Assembly (NCBI GenBank): GCA_902763185.1
Contig: CACWQT010000010.1
Location: forward strand, 475-62,596
Length of the DNA: 62,122 bases
Direction of reading: 5' to 3'
Source: an uncultured Rhodospirillales bacterium
GTDB taxonomy: Bacteria; Pseudomonadota; Alphaproteobacteria; RF32; CAG-239
The notes beneath the pieces are model-generated. The model had not been told where the DNA came from, ran no database searches, and saw only the letters and a program-made list of their open reading frames with translations. The translations under genes and the position numbers were made by a program. Shown in pieces: positions 52,756 to 61,434 of this stretch. How positions within the stretch are numbered: position 1 is the first letter of the stretch; every line of letters begins with the position of its first letter.

Positions 52756-53364
52756 TTAGCCGCCTATATTCTGAATTAAAGTGGTTACGTTGGTAATAAA
52801 GAGTTTTACCGACATCGCCAACAAAATGATACCAAAAAATTTTTTTAACAGATAAAGCATACCTTGGCTTAAATACTTTTTGAAAAAGCGTGATAGCTTG
52901 ATTGTCAAATAAACGCATACGCTATCGGCCAAAACGGCTAACATGATGTTGGCATCGTTATATTGAGAACGGATGGATAATAAGGTCGTCAACACCCCTG
53001 CTCCGATGAACAGCGGAAAAACAACCGGCACAAACGTGGCATCACCGGAGGAATGTTCGGTGCTTTCGGTAAAAACATTAATATCCAAAATCATCTCAAC
53101 ACTGATTAAAAACACAACCAATGAACCGGCTATAGCAAAAGAGTGAATATCTAAGCCAAATAAGCGTAAAAATGCTTCACCGGCATAAAAGAAAATTATC
53201 AATAGAGCCAGCGAATACCAAAATGAGCGGCGCGCGCTGATGTGTATGCCCTTGTTTTGCATACTTATCACAATCGGAATATTACCGGGGATATCGGTGA
53301 TGGCAAACAAAACAATGAATGCACTTAAGAATTGACGCAAGCTAAAGTCTGATAGTAATTCCAT
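52756..53364 (-). CDS. MarC-family membrane protein
   Basis: 202 residues from ATG 53364 (MELLSDFSLRQF), with GAGGA upstream; a TTG at 53523 would overlap the neighbouring gene. Six membrane segments. FAITDIPGNIPIVISM and PLFIGAGVLTTLL fit the MarC/UPF0056 family of uncertain function. Confidence 0.85.
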   Translation of the reverse strand: MELLSDFSLRQFLSAFIVLFAITDIPGNIPIVISMQNKGIHISARRSFWYSLALLIIFFYAGEAFLRLFGLDIHSFAIAGSLVVFLISVEMILDINVFTESTEHSSGDATFVPVVFPLFIGAGVLTTLLSIRSQYNDANIMLAVLADSVCVYLTIKLSRFFKKYLSQGMLYLLKKFFGIILLAMSVKLFITNVTTLIQNIGG

Positions 53365-53478
53365 TTTATTTTCCTCTTTTGATACGTTTATGGGCGCAGT
53401 ATAGGCGCGTTTTTTTGCTTGTAAAGTGATTTTTGAATTGTGCAACGGGATATTTTTATCAGATTTAAAATGCGAAAA

Positions 53479-53500
53479 GCCCTCCGGAGAGGGCCTTTCT
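53479..53500 (-). terminator. Terminator of the 53520 gene
   Basis: GCCCTC (53479-53484), loop CGGA, GAGGGC (53489-53494); on the minus strand it ends in TTTT. Confidence 0.7.
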
Positions 53501-53519
53501 TTTGTTAAGGATGAGATTG

Positions 53520-54314
53520 TCAAGCGATTTTCTCATCTAGCAACTCTTTGGGTGGTTCGAATGACGCGTCCTCATAGCCGACGGGAGTTGCCCAGACACT
53601 GTCGTAGAACTTCTGCTTACCTGAGGAGAAGATGCCGATTTCCTCGTAGGTTCCGAGATTGATATCATCACCCCAGAAGCGGATGTAGTTGCAACCATAG
53701 ACGTCGGTCGGGTTGTCCATGCGGATCATGGGCGTGGCGTAAATGTCGATACCACCCCACTTGGGATAGAAGATGTTCTCCTCGCAGAAAACCCACATTG
53801 TAGGCTTGCCCTTGCTCTCGTAAATGGCGGTACCTTCTTCTTCCCATTCAATGAAAGTGTAGTTGTCCTCCAAATACTCGCGTGTCTGCGGATACTTCTC
53901 TCCACCGTTCAGGTTCTGCACGGTAACGCCGCCTTCCATCACGTGACCATCTGCTTCCTTGGCACGGTTCAGAATACTATCCACCTTTTCACCAACTACG
54001 GAATCAAACCAGACACGAATGCGCGCACCACCGCTACGTTTGCGGCAAACATGCACACCGTTGATCTCGGCCAGCCTCTTGGCAAAGAGATACAGCTCAT
54101 TCTCGCTCTTGATGTGACGGTACTTGGTACCTTTTTCGTTGATAATGACATCCGGTACAGGCACCTCTTCGCCGTTGATAAAGCATTTGATGACTCCATC
54201 GACGTTGGCGATGTAATTGCCGTTGTTGTCCACCTCTTTTGCATCTACTCTGTCAAAATAGATACCTTCTGCAGTATGGAACTGCAGGTTCGCAATAATC
54301 GTTGCTTGTGTCAT
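53520..54314 (-). CDS. GC-rich orphan gene with Bacteroidota-type leader
   Basis: 264 residues of unknown family, soluble, no signal. An N-terminal domain (NLQFHTAEGIYFDRVDAKEV), a middle with CRKRSGGARIRVWFDS, and an aromatic, Trp-rich C-terminus (MWVFCEENIFYPKWGGIDIYAT). Base use differs from neighbours: line 54001-54060 counts 34 G+C of 60. There is no Shine-Dalgarno before ATG (leader AAAATTTAAGAATT). A Bacteroidota-type -7 box, TAAATTTG, lies at 54421-54414. Probable recent acquisition. Confidence 0.7.
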   Translation of the reverse strand: MTQATIIANLQFHTAEGIYFDRVDAKEVDNNGNYIANVDGVIKCFINGEEVPVPDVIINEKGTKYRHIKSENELYLFAKRLAEINGVHVCRKRSGGARIRVWFDSVVGEKVDSILNRAKEADGHVMEGGVTVQNLNGGEKYPQTREYLEDNYTFIEWEEEGTAIYESKGKPTMWVFCEENIFYPKWGGIDIYATPMIRMDNPTDVYGCNYIRFWGDDINLGTYEEIGIFSSGKQKFYDSVWATPVGYEDASFEPPKELLDEKIA

Positions 54315-54413
54315 AATTCTTAAATTTTTATTTTTGGGATTTGACTTACTTCACACCACTTTCCCAAGGCGATGTGAAACCTAATAATTTCTCTTTTCGG
54401 GATTAATATATCA

Positions 54414-54444
54414 CAAATTTACACCTTCCGCAAGAAAAATCGAA
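54414..54444 (-). promoter_or_regulatory. Bacteroidota-like promoter of the 53520 gene
   Basis: On the minus strand TTCG (54444-54441; consensus TTTG), 19 bases, then TAAATTTG (54421-54414; consensus TAnnTTTG). Confidence 0.5.
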
Positions 54445-54538
54445 CATCTCCAGACGGATTTATGAAGGTCTTGATATTCGGCTTTGTTGGCAAAAAATGC
54501 GTGCTTGTGCGTTTTTTTCACAAAATTAAAAAAAGTTC

Positions 54539-54567
54539 TTGCATTTATATTTTTTTTAGCTTATTAG
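54539..54567 (+). promoter_or_regulatory. tRNA-Gln promoter
   Basis: TTGCAT (54539-54544), 17-base T-rich spacer, TATTAG (54562-54567). Shares the TTGCxTTTATATTTTTTTTA core with the rpmF promoter. Confidence 0.55.
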
Positions 54568-54609
54568 ATAGCTTGCTTGTAACGTAAGTTACTTTACCAC
54601 CAATTTGAT

Positions 54610-54684
54610 TGGGGCGTCGCCAAGTGGTAAGGCATCGGCTTTTGGTGCCGACATTCGTTGGTTCGAATCCAGCCGCCCCAGCCA
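54610..54684 (+). tRNA. tRNA-Gln (UUG)
   Basis: Complete cloverleaf. The acceptor TGGGGCG pairs with CGCCCCA. The anticodon loop CTTTTGG gives UUG. The T-loop is GGTTCGAATCC, and the 3' CCA is encoded. U1-A72 is usual for tRNA-Gln. It is followed by a terminator and an integrase gene, so it is also an attachment site. Confidence 0.95.
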
Positions 54685-54699
54685 ATAAATTCATTAAAC

Positions 54700-54722
54700 C
54701 CCTGATTTTTCAGGGATTTTTT
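54700..54722 (+). terminator. Terminator of tRNA-Gln
   Basis: CCCTGA (54700-54705), TTTT, TCAGGG (54710-54715), then a T-run. Confidence 0.75.
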
Positions 54723-54792
54723 GTGTTTAAAGCACCCGAAAATAGTGATTTTACAGTAATTTAACATAGGTGAGACACATGGGTGTGACACA

Positions 54793-56649
54793 ATGGCATT
54801 AAAATGTAACCATCTAGAACGCAGAAATCATACCTATTACTTTAGGTATCGCATCCCCTCATGGGTGAGACATTTCTATGGGACAGAATGTATTAGGTAT
54901 TCTTTAAACACTAATGATTATAATATCGCTATACGCTTAGTAAAACGGGAAACTTTCAAGTATGATGCGCTTCTCAATGATATAAGGTGGCTGGTGATGG
55001 AAATTAGGAAAGGAAAACTGCGTCTTTCGCAAGATGATATAGAGAATATTATTGCCCAGAGAATCAAGGAAATCCAAGACAAACTGGACGAATCGTACTA
55101 TAAAATTAAAAACGGTGAGATTGCTCCTAAAAACATTGATATTACTATGCTTGAAGAGAAAGACTTTAAGAATGCTGATTTTGACGGCACCTATGAAGAA
55201 TTTAAGGACGAGCAAGTCGTTAGTTTCGTAAAGAAATATGTGATGGCTATGAAGAATAACAAACGAATTCCGCCGTCGGTATTTGATTTCTTAAAGCGCA
55301 CAGTCAAGAAAAATGCTATTGAGCCTGATGAAGCCACCCGCCCTGATTGGCTGGATAAATTAGAAAACGGTATGCAAATGGCGGATGATTATGCTCATAA
55401 CAGAGCCGAAGCCATTGTTACCGATAACCGGAATTTCTACATTCCGGCTGTAATTGAACGCTGCTTAAGTTATATTGAAGAAGAAAGAGCCGCTAACACT
55501 GTGCGTGCGCCGCAAGTCAAAACACATTGGGAAACCCTGTTTAAGAAGTTTAAGGAATATAAGCAGCAAATAAAAGGTACCGGAGATCGTACACTCCAGA
55601 AGGACTTTAATTGTCTTGAATGTATTTTTGAGATGATTGACAAGAAATATGTTGAGAACCTGACCGCCAAAGATTGTGATTTCATCTCGCAGAAGGTTTA
55701 TTATATCCCGAAGAATTGGAAAAAGACCGAACTTTCTAAAAAGAAGAAACTCAAGAACTGCCTGACGGAAGATATTACTGATAAGAACATTTCAACGACT
55801 ACGGTCAAGAAATACTTACGCGCTTTCAAAGAGTTTCTTACCTATGCTCAACGAAAAGGTTATGTAAGTTTAGCCCTTAATGTACAACTGGAGATACCGA
55901 GCCGCGATACGCGTGAGAGTTATGATCCGTTTACCAAGTCCGAACTTAAACAGATTTTTAATCCGGAGACCTACCCTTACAGAGAAGATGAACAGTTTGC
56001 CTTCCGCTACTTTATTCCACTGATGGCGTTATACTCCGGTGCTCGCTTGAACGAACTGTGCCAACTTTACATTGATGACATTAAAAAAGAAGGCAAAATC
56101 TATTATATGCTGTTTACGGGCGAACGCAAAGACCAACATATCAAAAACAAATCTTCAAAGCGTATTGTGCCGATACATCCGAAACTGGTAGAGATGGGCT
56201 TTGAAGAGTACTATATGTCGGTTAAAGCCAAACGCAAAGACCGATTGTTTTATCAGCTTTCTTATTCGGATGCCAACCACTATACCGACAAGATGTCCAA
56301 GTGGTTCGGCAGATACTTGGATTTAATCGGTATTAAGGACAAACGGAAAGTATTTCATAGTTTCAGACATACCGTTAAGCCCGAGCTCCGTGATGCTGGT
56401 ATTCCGCAAGAGTACCAAAATGCGATTTGCGGTTGGGAAGGACGTGATACGGGCGAGCGCACCTATGGTTCAAACTTTAAGATAAATGTGCTTTATAAGG
56501 AACTTTGCAAACTGAAGTATCCGTTCTTGGATGATAACTTGAAAAAGATTAAAGAACGTGTTGTACCGCAACGTCTCGCCTTCCAAATCCGCGTCTATCC
56601 TAACGTAGATAGGACACTTGACTTCGCAAAGAAGAAGGGGAAGAAGTAG
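54793..56649 (+). CDS. Tyrosine-type site-specific integrase (DUF6538 N-terminus)
   Basis: 618 residues, long for the family. The N-terminus (LERRNHTYYFRYRIPSWVRHFYG) is of the DUF6538 type, followed by a core-binding domain (~230-370). Catalytic boxes: YSGARLNELCQL (Arg I), HSFRH (His/Arg) and TGERTYGSN with the nucleophile Tyr. It lies 109 bases after tRNA-Gln in the same direction, so it most likely integrates there. Direct repeats GTGAGACACA/GTGTGACACA just before the start are typical of the upstream region. Confidence 0.9.
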   Translation: MALKCNHLERRNHTYYFRYRIPSWVRHFYGTECIRYSLNTNDYNIAIRLVKRETFKYDALLNDIRWLVMEIRKGKLRLSQDDIENIIAQRIKEIQDKLDESYYKIKNGEIAPKNIDITMLEEKDFKNADFDGTYEEFKDEQVVSFVKKYVMAMKNNKRIPPSVFDFLKRTVKKNAIEPDEATRPDWLDKLENGMQMADDYAHNRAEAIVTDNRNFYIPAVIERCLSYIEEERAANTVRAPQVKTHWETLFKKFKEYKQQIKGTGDRTLQKDFNCLECIFEMIDKKYVENLTAKDCDFISQKVYYIPKNWKKTELSKKKKLKNCLTEDITDKNISTTTVKKYLRAFKEFLTYAQRKGYVSLALNVQLEIPSRDTRESYDPFTKSELKQIFNPETYPYREDEQFAFRYFIPLMALYSGARLNELCQLYIDDIKKEGKIYYMLFTGERKDQHIKNKSSKRIVPIHPKLVEMGFEEYYMSVKAKRKDRLFYQLSYSDANHYTDKMSKWFGRYLDLIGIKDKRKVFHSFRHTVKPELRDAGIPQEYQNAICGWEGRDTGERTYGSNFKINVLYKELCKLKYPFLDDNLKKIKERVVPQRLAFQIRVYPNVDRTLDFAKKKGKK

Positions 56650-56662
56650 CTAGTTTTTTATA

Positions 56663-57706
56663 CTACTCATGCATTATCAAACGTATAAGATCTGGTGCAA
56701 AAAATTGTTTTGCCTCATCTTTATATTCAATGTTGCTTAAAATCTCATTGTAAATTTGCCCCATATCTTTACCCACAAATTCTGTTGGATAAACTATTTT
56801 ATTCTTTTCTGTAATGAAGAATTTATTGGGACACCCATTTTTATAATTCATATAGGACTTAAATTGATCAGTAATTTGCCAGTAATTGGATATTTCCTTT
56901 ATTTGCTTTAAAACATCATCAAGATCTATATCTCTTTGCAATTTTAAACATTTTCTAACTTCTAATGCACAATTTGTTAAAATTTTTCCACTGTACCCTA
57001 CCTCATAGCTATATCCAGGAATAACATAAATGTAATACTGGCCTATCTTTATATCAATAAAATTATCAATATATTTTGATGTTAGGCTTTGTTCAGAGGC
57101 CCTTAAGAATCCATATTCCTTCGCTATATTTATACTCTTTATGTTTTTGTTTGCATTTCCCCAATAAAAACCATGTTCATCACAATATGGAAAGATATCA
57201 TTTTCTAGTGCTTGCACAACTTCTTTATCTAAATCTTTACAAAGATTAACTGTCTTTTTGCTTACTGTATTTGGTTTGCACGCTTCTTCTGTATATAGTT
57301 TTGCCCAAAATTTGATAAAATCTTCATCTGTTGTTTCTGAAGCAGCATTTTGAATTGAAAATAAAGTATCTGTATCCTCAATTTTAGGTGGCAAATCTTC
57401 ACCTCGTTGTTCTTTATCTGCTAAACCCTCTAAAACATACTGTGCTAATTTGATTTGTGATACCTCTTTTCTCATTTCAACTCTATTTTGAAAAGGTAGA
57501 TATTTGTCAGCAATTTTATAAGATTCGCCTTTTAAATAAGATGCCACAGGCGCAAGAAGAGTACACGATCCATCGGCAAGAAGATTCGTAACTTTTGAAC
57601 AAGTAGATGTAATATCCTTAAATGCAGAAGCGGTAATTACCAATGCTTTCCCCAAATTTTCATCAACTTTTTCCGGAGCTTTTATTTCTAATTCTAATTT
57701 TACCAT
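56663..57706 (-). CDS. DUF2806-family protein
   Basis: 347 residues. SQIKLAQYVLEGLADKEQRGEDLPPKIED and TDEDFIKFWAKLYTEEACKPNTVSKKTVNLCKDLDKEVVQALEN match the DUF2806 pattern (F..WAKLL..E...PG..S.RTL..L..L). No nuclease or membrane motif. GGAGACTAAG precedes the start, four bases after the SieB-like gene. DUF2806 proteins are recurrent in defence-like loci; function unknown. Confidence 0.65.
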   Translation of the reverse strand: MVKLELEIKAPEKVDENLGKALVITASAFKDITSTCSKVTNLLADGSCTLLAPVASYLKGESYKIADKYLPFQNRVEMRKEVSQIKLAQYVLEGLADKEQRGEDLPPKIEDTDTLFSIQNAASETTDEDFIKFWAKLYTEEACKPNTVSKKTVNLCKDLDKEVVQALENDIFPYCDEHGFYWGNANKNIKSINIAKEYGFLRASEQSLTSKYIDNFIDIKIGQYYIYVIPGYSYEVGYSGKILTNCALEVRKCLKLQRDIDLDDVLKQIKEISNYWQITDQFKSYMNYKNGCPNKFFITEKNKIVYPTEFVGKDMGQIYNEILSNIEYKDEAKQFFAPDLIRLIMHE

Positions 57707-57710
57707 TTAC

Positions 57711-58169
57711 TTAGTCTCCGTTGCTACCTTTATCGTCCTTGAATTTTAAATTTAATTCTTTCCAAAGATAATCTGGAAATGTTACATACCCATTGTGTTC
57801 CTCTAAACCCAAATGTTCTATAATTCGTCTCTGTTCCATATTATCTCTTAGTTTAATCTTTAAGGTTTTCTTTTTATTCTTAACAATACCCTTTAGTTCT
57901 TTCTTTGCTAAATCAGGAAGATTACCAATATTTTTAATAATTTGTCTTCGCTTGTTATATTCATTAATTAAATCACAAATATGTTGGATAGTTAAAGAAA
58001 GCGAGATAATGGCAATAATTCCAATGATCCAACGCTTATTTTCATCAAAACCCAACCACAAAAAAAGATTTTCGGAAAATAATGAGCATATTGAGATAAT
58101 GGTCACAATTAACCAAAACCATACTTTCTCACAAAAAGCCTTTATAAATTCCACAACACTTTCATTCAT
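57711..58169 (-). CDS. SieB-like membrane protein
   Basis: 152 residues. Two membrane segments (FWLIVTIISICSLF and IIGIIAIISLSLTIQHI), then a cytosolic domain of ~90 residues with LPDLAKKELKGIV and HNGYVTFPDYLWKEL. This is the layout of superinfection exclusion B proteins. It starts directly after the stop of the 58170 gene and is followed 4 bases later by the DUF2806 gene. Confidence 0.55.
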   Translation of the reverse strand: MNESVVEFIKAFCEKVWFWLIVTIISICSLFSENLFLWLGFDENKRWIIGIIAIISLSLTIQHICDLINEYNKRRQIIKNIGNLPDLAKKELKGIVKNKKKTLKIKLRDNMEQRRIIEHLGLEEHNGYVTFPDYLWKELNLKFKDDKGSNGD

Positions 58170-59030
58170 TTATTTTTTCTCCTTTAAGCCTTTTAAAAAT
58201 TCTACCATCTTATCTTTACGGTCTTTATTATCTTTTATCAAAATACAGAACAACATCAACTGATAAAGTTCATCATACCATTTCTCAAGTTCTTCACTAG
58301 TTAAATTTGTTGCCAAAGCATTTTTCTTTTTACCGGCTCTGTTGTTGTGACGAATATCTAAATTGTTGAGCATATTATTGGCCGTCTTAAAATAATCAGT
58401 ATAACCATCTATAGGTTTATCTAAAATTGGTTCATACTCTTGAGCTATACGTCGCAAAATATCTTTTTTCTCGGCTAATTGCCCTTTTAATGAGGCGTGA
58501 TGATACATTAAAATTGACATTGCTGTATCTTCTGAAGATATTTCTGCCACTGCCGTCGCTGCCGGATTTTTCGGTGTTAAGATAACTTTTTCTTCTTTTT
58601 CAAATACGTGTTTTTCATAATTTAGATGATCAAGCAAAAGTTCTATATTGTCTTCTAGCATAATAAACTGTTGTGTTCTTTGATGAGAATCAACGACAGG
58701 AAAAGAGCAATAATACAGTTTCCTGTTCGCTAGATAAATTAGATTACAAAAATACTCTAAACACACAATCATGTCATCATGGTTAGAAGACTGTCTGTTA
58801 TCAAATCCTAACTTTTCCTTCATATCTGCTAAATTTATACACCCATGACGCTGTTTCCAAGAATAAAAACAACAATTATCTATTGCTTGCTCAAGCGGTA
58901 TTAATTGTCCTTGTTCAAATTGAGGATACGCCACAATACTAGGCTGACAAAAGAGCTTCATTACAGCACTAAATTCTTTTTTTATGTCATACTTGTCTTC
59001 TAAAATTTCAAAAATACTTTTATGTATCAT
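58170..59030 (-). CDS. Unknown protein of the defence-like cluster
   Basis: 286 residues from ATG 59030 (MIHKSIFEIL), which has AAAGGTG upstream; a GTG at 59084 gives 18 more residues. The N-terminal half has WKQRHGCINLADMKEKLGF and LEYFCNLIYLANRKLYYCSF. The C-terminal half is helical with MLNNLDIRHNNRAGKKKNALATNLTSEELEKWYDELYQLMLFC, which is reminiscent of HEPN-like proteins (conserved RHNN), but not the standard motif. Partner of the SieB-like protein that starts immediately after. Confidence 0.5.
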   Translation of the reverse strand: MIHKSIFEILEDKYDIKKEFSAVMKLFCQPSIVAYPQFEQGQLIPLEQAIDNCCFYSWKQRHGCINLADMKEKLGFDNRQSSNHDDMIVCLEYFCNLIYLANRKLYYCSFPVVDSHQRTQQFIMLEDNIELLLDHLNYEKHVFEKEEKVILTPKNPAATAVAEISSEDTAMSILMYHHASLKGQLAEKKDILRRIAQEYEPILDKPIDGYTDYFKTANNMLNNLDIRHNNRAGKKKNALATNLTSEELEKWYDELYQLMLFCILIKDNKDRKDKMVEFLKGLKEKK

Positions 59031-59127
59031 TAGTTCACCTTTGATGGTCTTCTTATTATAAGTTTCATATAGGATTTGATTCACAAAAGCGCAAGGTTTT
59101 ATTTAAATTCAACGTCCTATACAAACA

Positions 59128-59808
59128 TTAATGTTCTAAAATAAACTTTTTCATCGCTTCTATTAGTTCATCAAAATTAGTAGAAGGGCGGACTTTCCAA
59201 TCACCGGATGTTTTCTCATTGTTTTTGCGCAAGGCCTTAGCTCTTTTTATGGCCTTATCTTCACTTCCTTGAGTTGCCATTATTGCAAAGTCAAAACGTT
59301 TATTCTTTCCTGAGTTGTATTGAGGCATAAACTTTTTAAGTTCTTTTTCCAAATCTCTTTGTGTCATCGGAGTTGCATCGGAAAAGTGCAAAACAGCCCA
59401 GAGTTCCACAGAACGATTAGAACATATTACATTAACATTGTTACTATCTGCGGTCTGAAACGCTTTTTGATAGTTTTCTTTATCTTTTCCTTTGCTACTT
59501 CTATCATCCTCATCAAAAACTACATAAAATATATCAAGTTCACTGCTCTTGGGGCTTTCATTTATAATTAAATTGTTCACGACCTTTAAAGGCTCTGATT
59601 CATCATCAGACGGAACAATCTCAAACCACATCTTCACTTTGTTCGGATTTAAGTTGTTTTTGAGAGCAAAGTCTCTTATCCAATCGTTTAAGTATGCCGG
59701 TTCAGTTACATTGCCTTCTGTATAAATTACTATCTTTCCGGCATTACGTTCTTTTCTGTTAAATCTATTAGTCCTGGAGAGACTGAACTCTTCTTCGTCC
59801 TTATGCAT
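59128..59808 (-). CDS. RloB-family TOPRIM protein
   Basis: 226 residues. IVIYTEGNVTEPAYLNDWI (TEG with the TOPRIM Glu) and FYVVFDEDDRS (Asp pair) are the RloB/TOPRIM metal-binding parts; CSNRSVELWAVLHF follows, as in RloB. TOPRIM proteins cleave DNA or RNA. RloB is encoded with RloA ATPases, related in layout to the PARIS and OLD systems. GGAGG precedes the start; it overlaps rloA by eight bases. Confidence 0.8.
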   Translation of the reverse strand: MHKDEEEFSLSRTNRFNRKERNAGKIVIYTEGNVTEPAYLNDWIRDFALKNNLNPNKVKMWFEIVPSDDESEPLKVVNNLIINESPKSSELDIFYVVFDEDDRSSKGKDKENYQKAFQTADSNNVNVICSNRSVELWAVLHFSDATPMTQRDLEKELKKFMPQYNSGKNKRFDFAIMATQGSEDKAIKRAKALRKNNEKTSGDWKVRPSTNFDELIEAMKKFILEH

Positions 59809-61096
59809 TCAGAATAGCCTCCAATTCTTTTATATCTCCTAAGTATGGAATAGCACCAAATCTGCCTTCCAAATATCCTTTTTCATAGTTGAAGCCTTCT
59901 CTTATGGCCTTAAATTCTGTTAAAGGATACACTTCTGAGCAGCCTTCTTCATTCTTCTCTACGAACCAAATCTCATCTCTTTTCAAAATATCTGATTTGA
60001 GAATTGATGTATCATGAGTATTAAATATCAGCTGAGCACCACCTTTGTTGATATTGGGATTGTTAAATATTTCTATTAGCTTTGCCAACATCATAGAATG
60101 AATATTTTTATCTATTTCATCAATGAAGAATATGCCTCCGTCTAATAAACCAGGAATAAAATATCTCATAAAGGTTACGAATTGCCTTGTACCTTCACTT
60201 TCGCTATTTAAATCCAGTAGATATTTTTTACCGTCCTTCCCTTTGTGTTCAAAAGACATCTTATAGATTGTATAAGGTCCTGGGACGGTTCCTGTCCCAG
60301 TTTCAGATAATACAATAGCATCAGGGTGCGGAGAGGAAACTTTTTCTATGTATACATCTGTTATTCCTAAATCCGCATATTGCATAAATTTCACAAATTT
60401 TTCTTTCAATTGCTTATTATTTAACATTTCCTCAGCAAAAGAGTTGAAGAAATCTTTTGTAGGAGGAAATCCAAACGCAGTTTTAGATATTATGGTTACT
60501 GCTGATAAGATAGAATGAATGTATGCAAGACCTTTTGTATCCAATATATCCAAAACTAAAATATCAGGTCTCTTACTCAATGTGTCTTCAGTGAACTGTA
60601 GATCAAATTTGGAGATGATATCTTTATTAAATTTTATTAGTTTATTATTTTCTCTACTATAGATAACTTTTTTAGACTTTAGCTGATATTCATTTAATTG
60701 CTCTTTTAGAATTCCAGATTTATCAAATGTTAATGATAAAATATATCTTAGAGCATCTATACAAAAGTCTATTTCCAAAAAGGATGGTTCATTTATAGTT
60801 TCATCATGTAATTTAAACGGTCTATAATTATCCATAGAAAACTTTTGATAGGGTTTTCCTAAAAAAGACCGCAGTATATAACCCAACACATAAAAAATAT
60901 TACTCTTACCTGATGCGTTAGCACCATAAAAAGCTGTTACAGGAGTAATCAACACCTCATCAATTGCTTTTTCATTTCTGATATAGTTTGTTGGAGTATT
61001 TGTATATTTTGATTCTGCAGTAAAGAATATTTCCTGTTCGTCTTTAAACGATAAAATATTTGCAAACCTAAGTCTCAATAAATTAACTTTGGTCAT
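59801..61096 (-). CDS. RloA-like ABC-type AAA ATPase (AAA_15/21)
   Basis: 431 residues. Walker A YGANASGKSN (~58-67), signature-like LNSESEGTRQF (~302), Walker B GGIFFIDEIDKNIH and H-loop FNTHDTSIL. This is the OLD/RloA branch of ABC ATPases, where the ATPase pairs with a TOPRIM protein. In PARIS the ATPase senses phage anti-restriction proteins; whether this pair does so is inference. A 13-base inverted repeat lies 75-105 bases upstream. Confidence 0.85.
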   Translation of the reverse strand: MTKVNLLRLRFANILSFKDEQEIFFTAESKYTNTPTNYIRNEKAIDEVLITPVTAFYGANASGKSNIFYVLGYILRSFLGKPYQKFSMDNYRPFKLHDETINEPSFLEIDFCIDALRYILSLTFDKSGILKEQLNEYQLKSKKVIYSRENNKLIKFNKDIISKFDLQFTEDTLSKRPDILVLDILDTKGLAYIHSILSAVTIISKTAFGFPPTKDFFNSFAEEMLNNKQLKEKFVKFMQYADLGITDVYIEKVSSPHPDAIVLSETGTGTVPGPYTIYKMSFEHKGKDGKKYLLDLNSESEGTRQFVTFMRYFIPGLLDGGIFFIDEIDKNIHSMMLAKLIEIFNNPNINKGGAQLIFNTHDTSILKSDILKRDEIWFVEKNEEGCSEVYPLTEFKAIREGFNYEKGYLEGRFGAIPYLGDIKELEAILNA

Positions 61097-61170
61097 CTTC
61101 TCAGCCTTTCATGTTGCTATAATCTATATAATAATATAAATGATATGATCCAAAAATCAAGTGAAAAATT

Positions 61171-61201
61171 GCAAAATCTGTAAAAAAATTACAGATTTTG
61201 C
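61171..61201. promoter_or_regulatory. 13-bp perfect inverted repeat upstream of RloA
   Basis: GCAAAATCTGTAA (61171-61183), five A, TTACAGATTTTGC (61189-61201). An operator for RloAB or a weak terminator of the C39-like gene. Confidence 0.5.
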
Positions 61202-61277
61202 TAAAAATTGCATATTTTTGCGTAATATAATTCAGATTATACTAATTTAAATTATATTAAATTCGTTCAAATTTAAA

Positions 61278-61409
61278 AATGTTAAAGAAGGCGCATTGTT
61301 TAACATTATCTCGGAAAAGCCCGAAAATGCTATAGTTTTGAAAATGGCAAAAATACCTCAAATAAAAAAATGTTAAACTTTGTGCGGATTGAGAGGATTG
61401 TTTAACATT
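61278..61409. repeat. Two inverted pairs of a 9-mer
   Basis: AATGTTAAA at 61278-61286 and 61369-61377 faces TTTAACATT at 61299-61307 and 61401-61409; the right-hand copies share ATTGTTTAACATT. The spacing between pairs is about 92-102 bases. Possible protein-binding sites. Confidence 0.5.
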
Positions 61410-61434
61410 TTGAAGATTTTTTATAAAATTTGCC

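Larger units (their letters stand above)
54685..61434. mobile_element. Integrative island at tRNA-Gln
   Basis: Begins at the 3' end of tRNA-Gln with a tyrosine integrase in the same orientation and carries the minus-strand RloA-RloB-unknown-SieB-like-DUF2806 cluster. I see no copy of the tRNA 3' end in the rest of the window, so the right boundary is open; the C39-like gene may be core or cargo. Confidence 0.5.
61097..61434. other. 338-bp repeat-rich region upstream of RloA
   Basis: No gene visible. It contains a 13-bp inverted repeat (61171-61201) and two facing pairs of AATGTTAAA/TTTAACATT (61278-61307, 61369-61409), listed separately. Confidence 0.55.
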
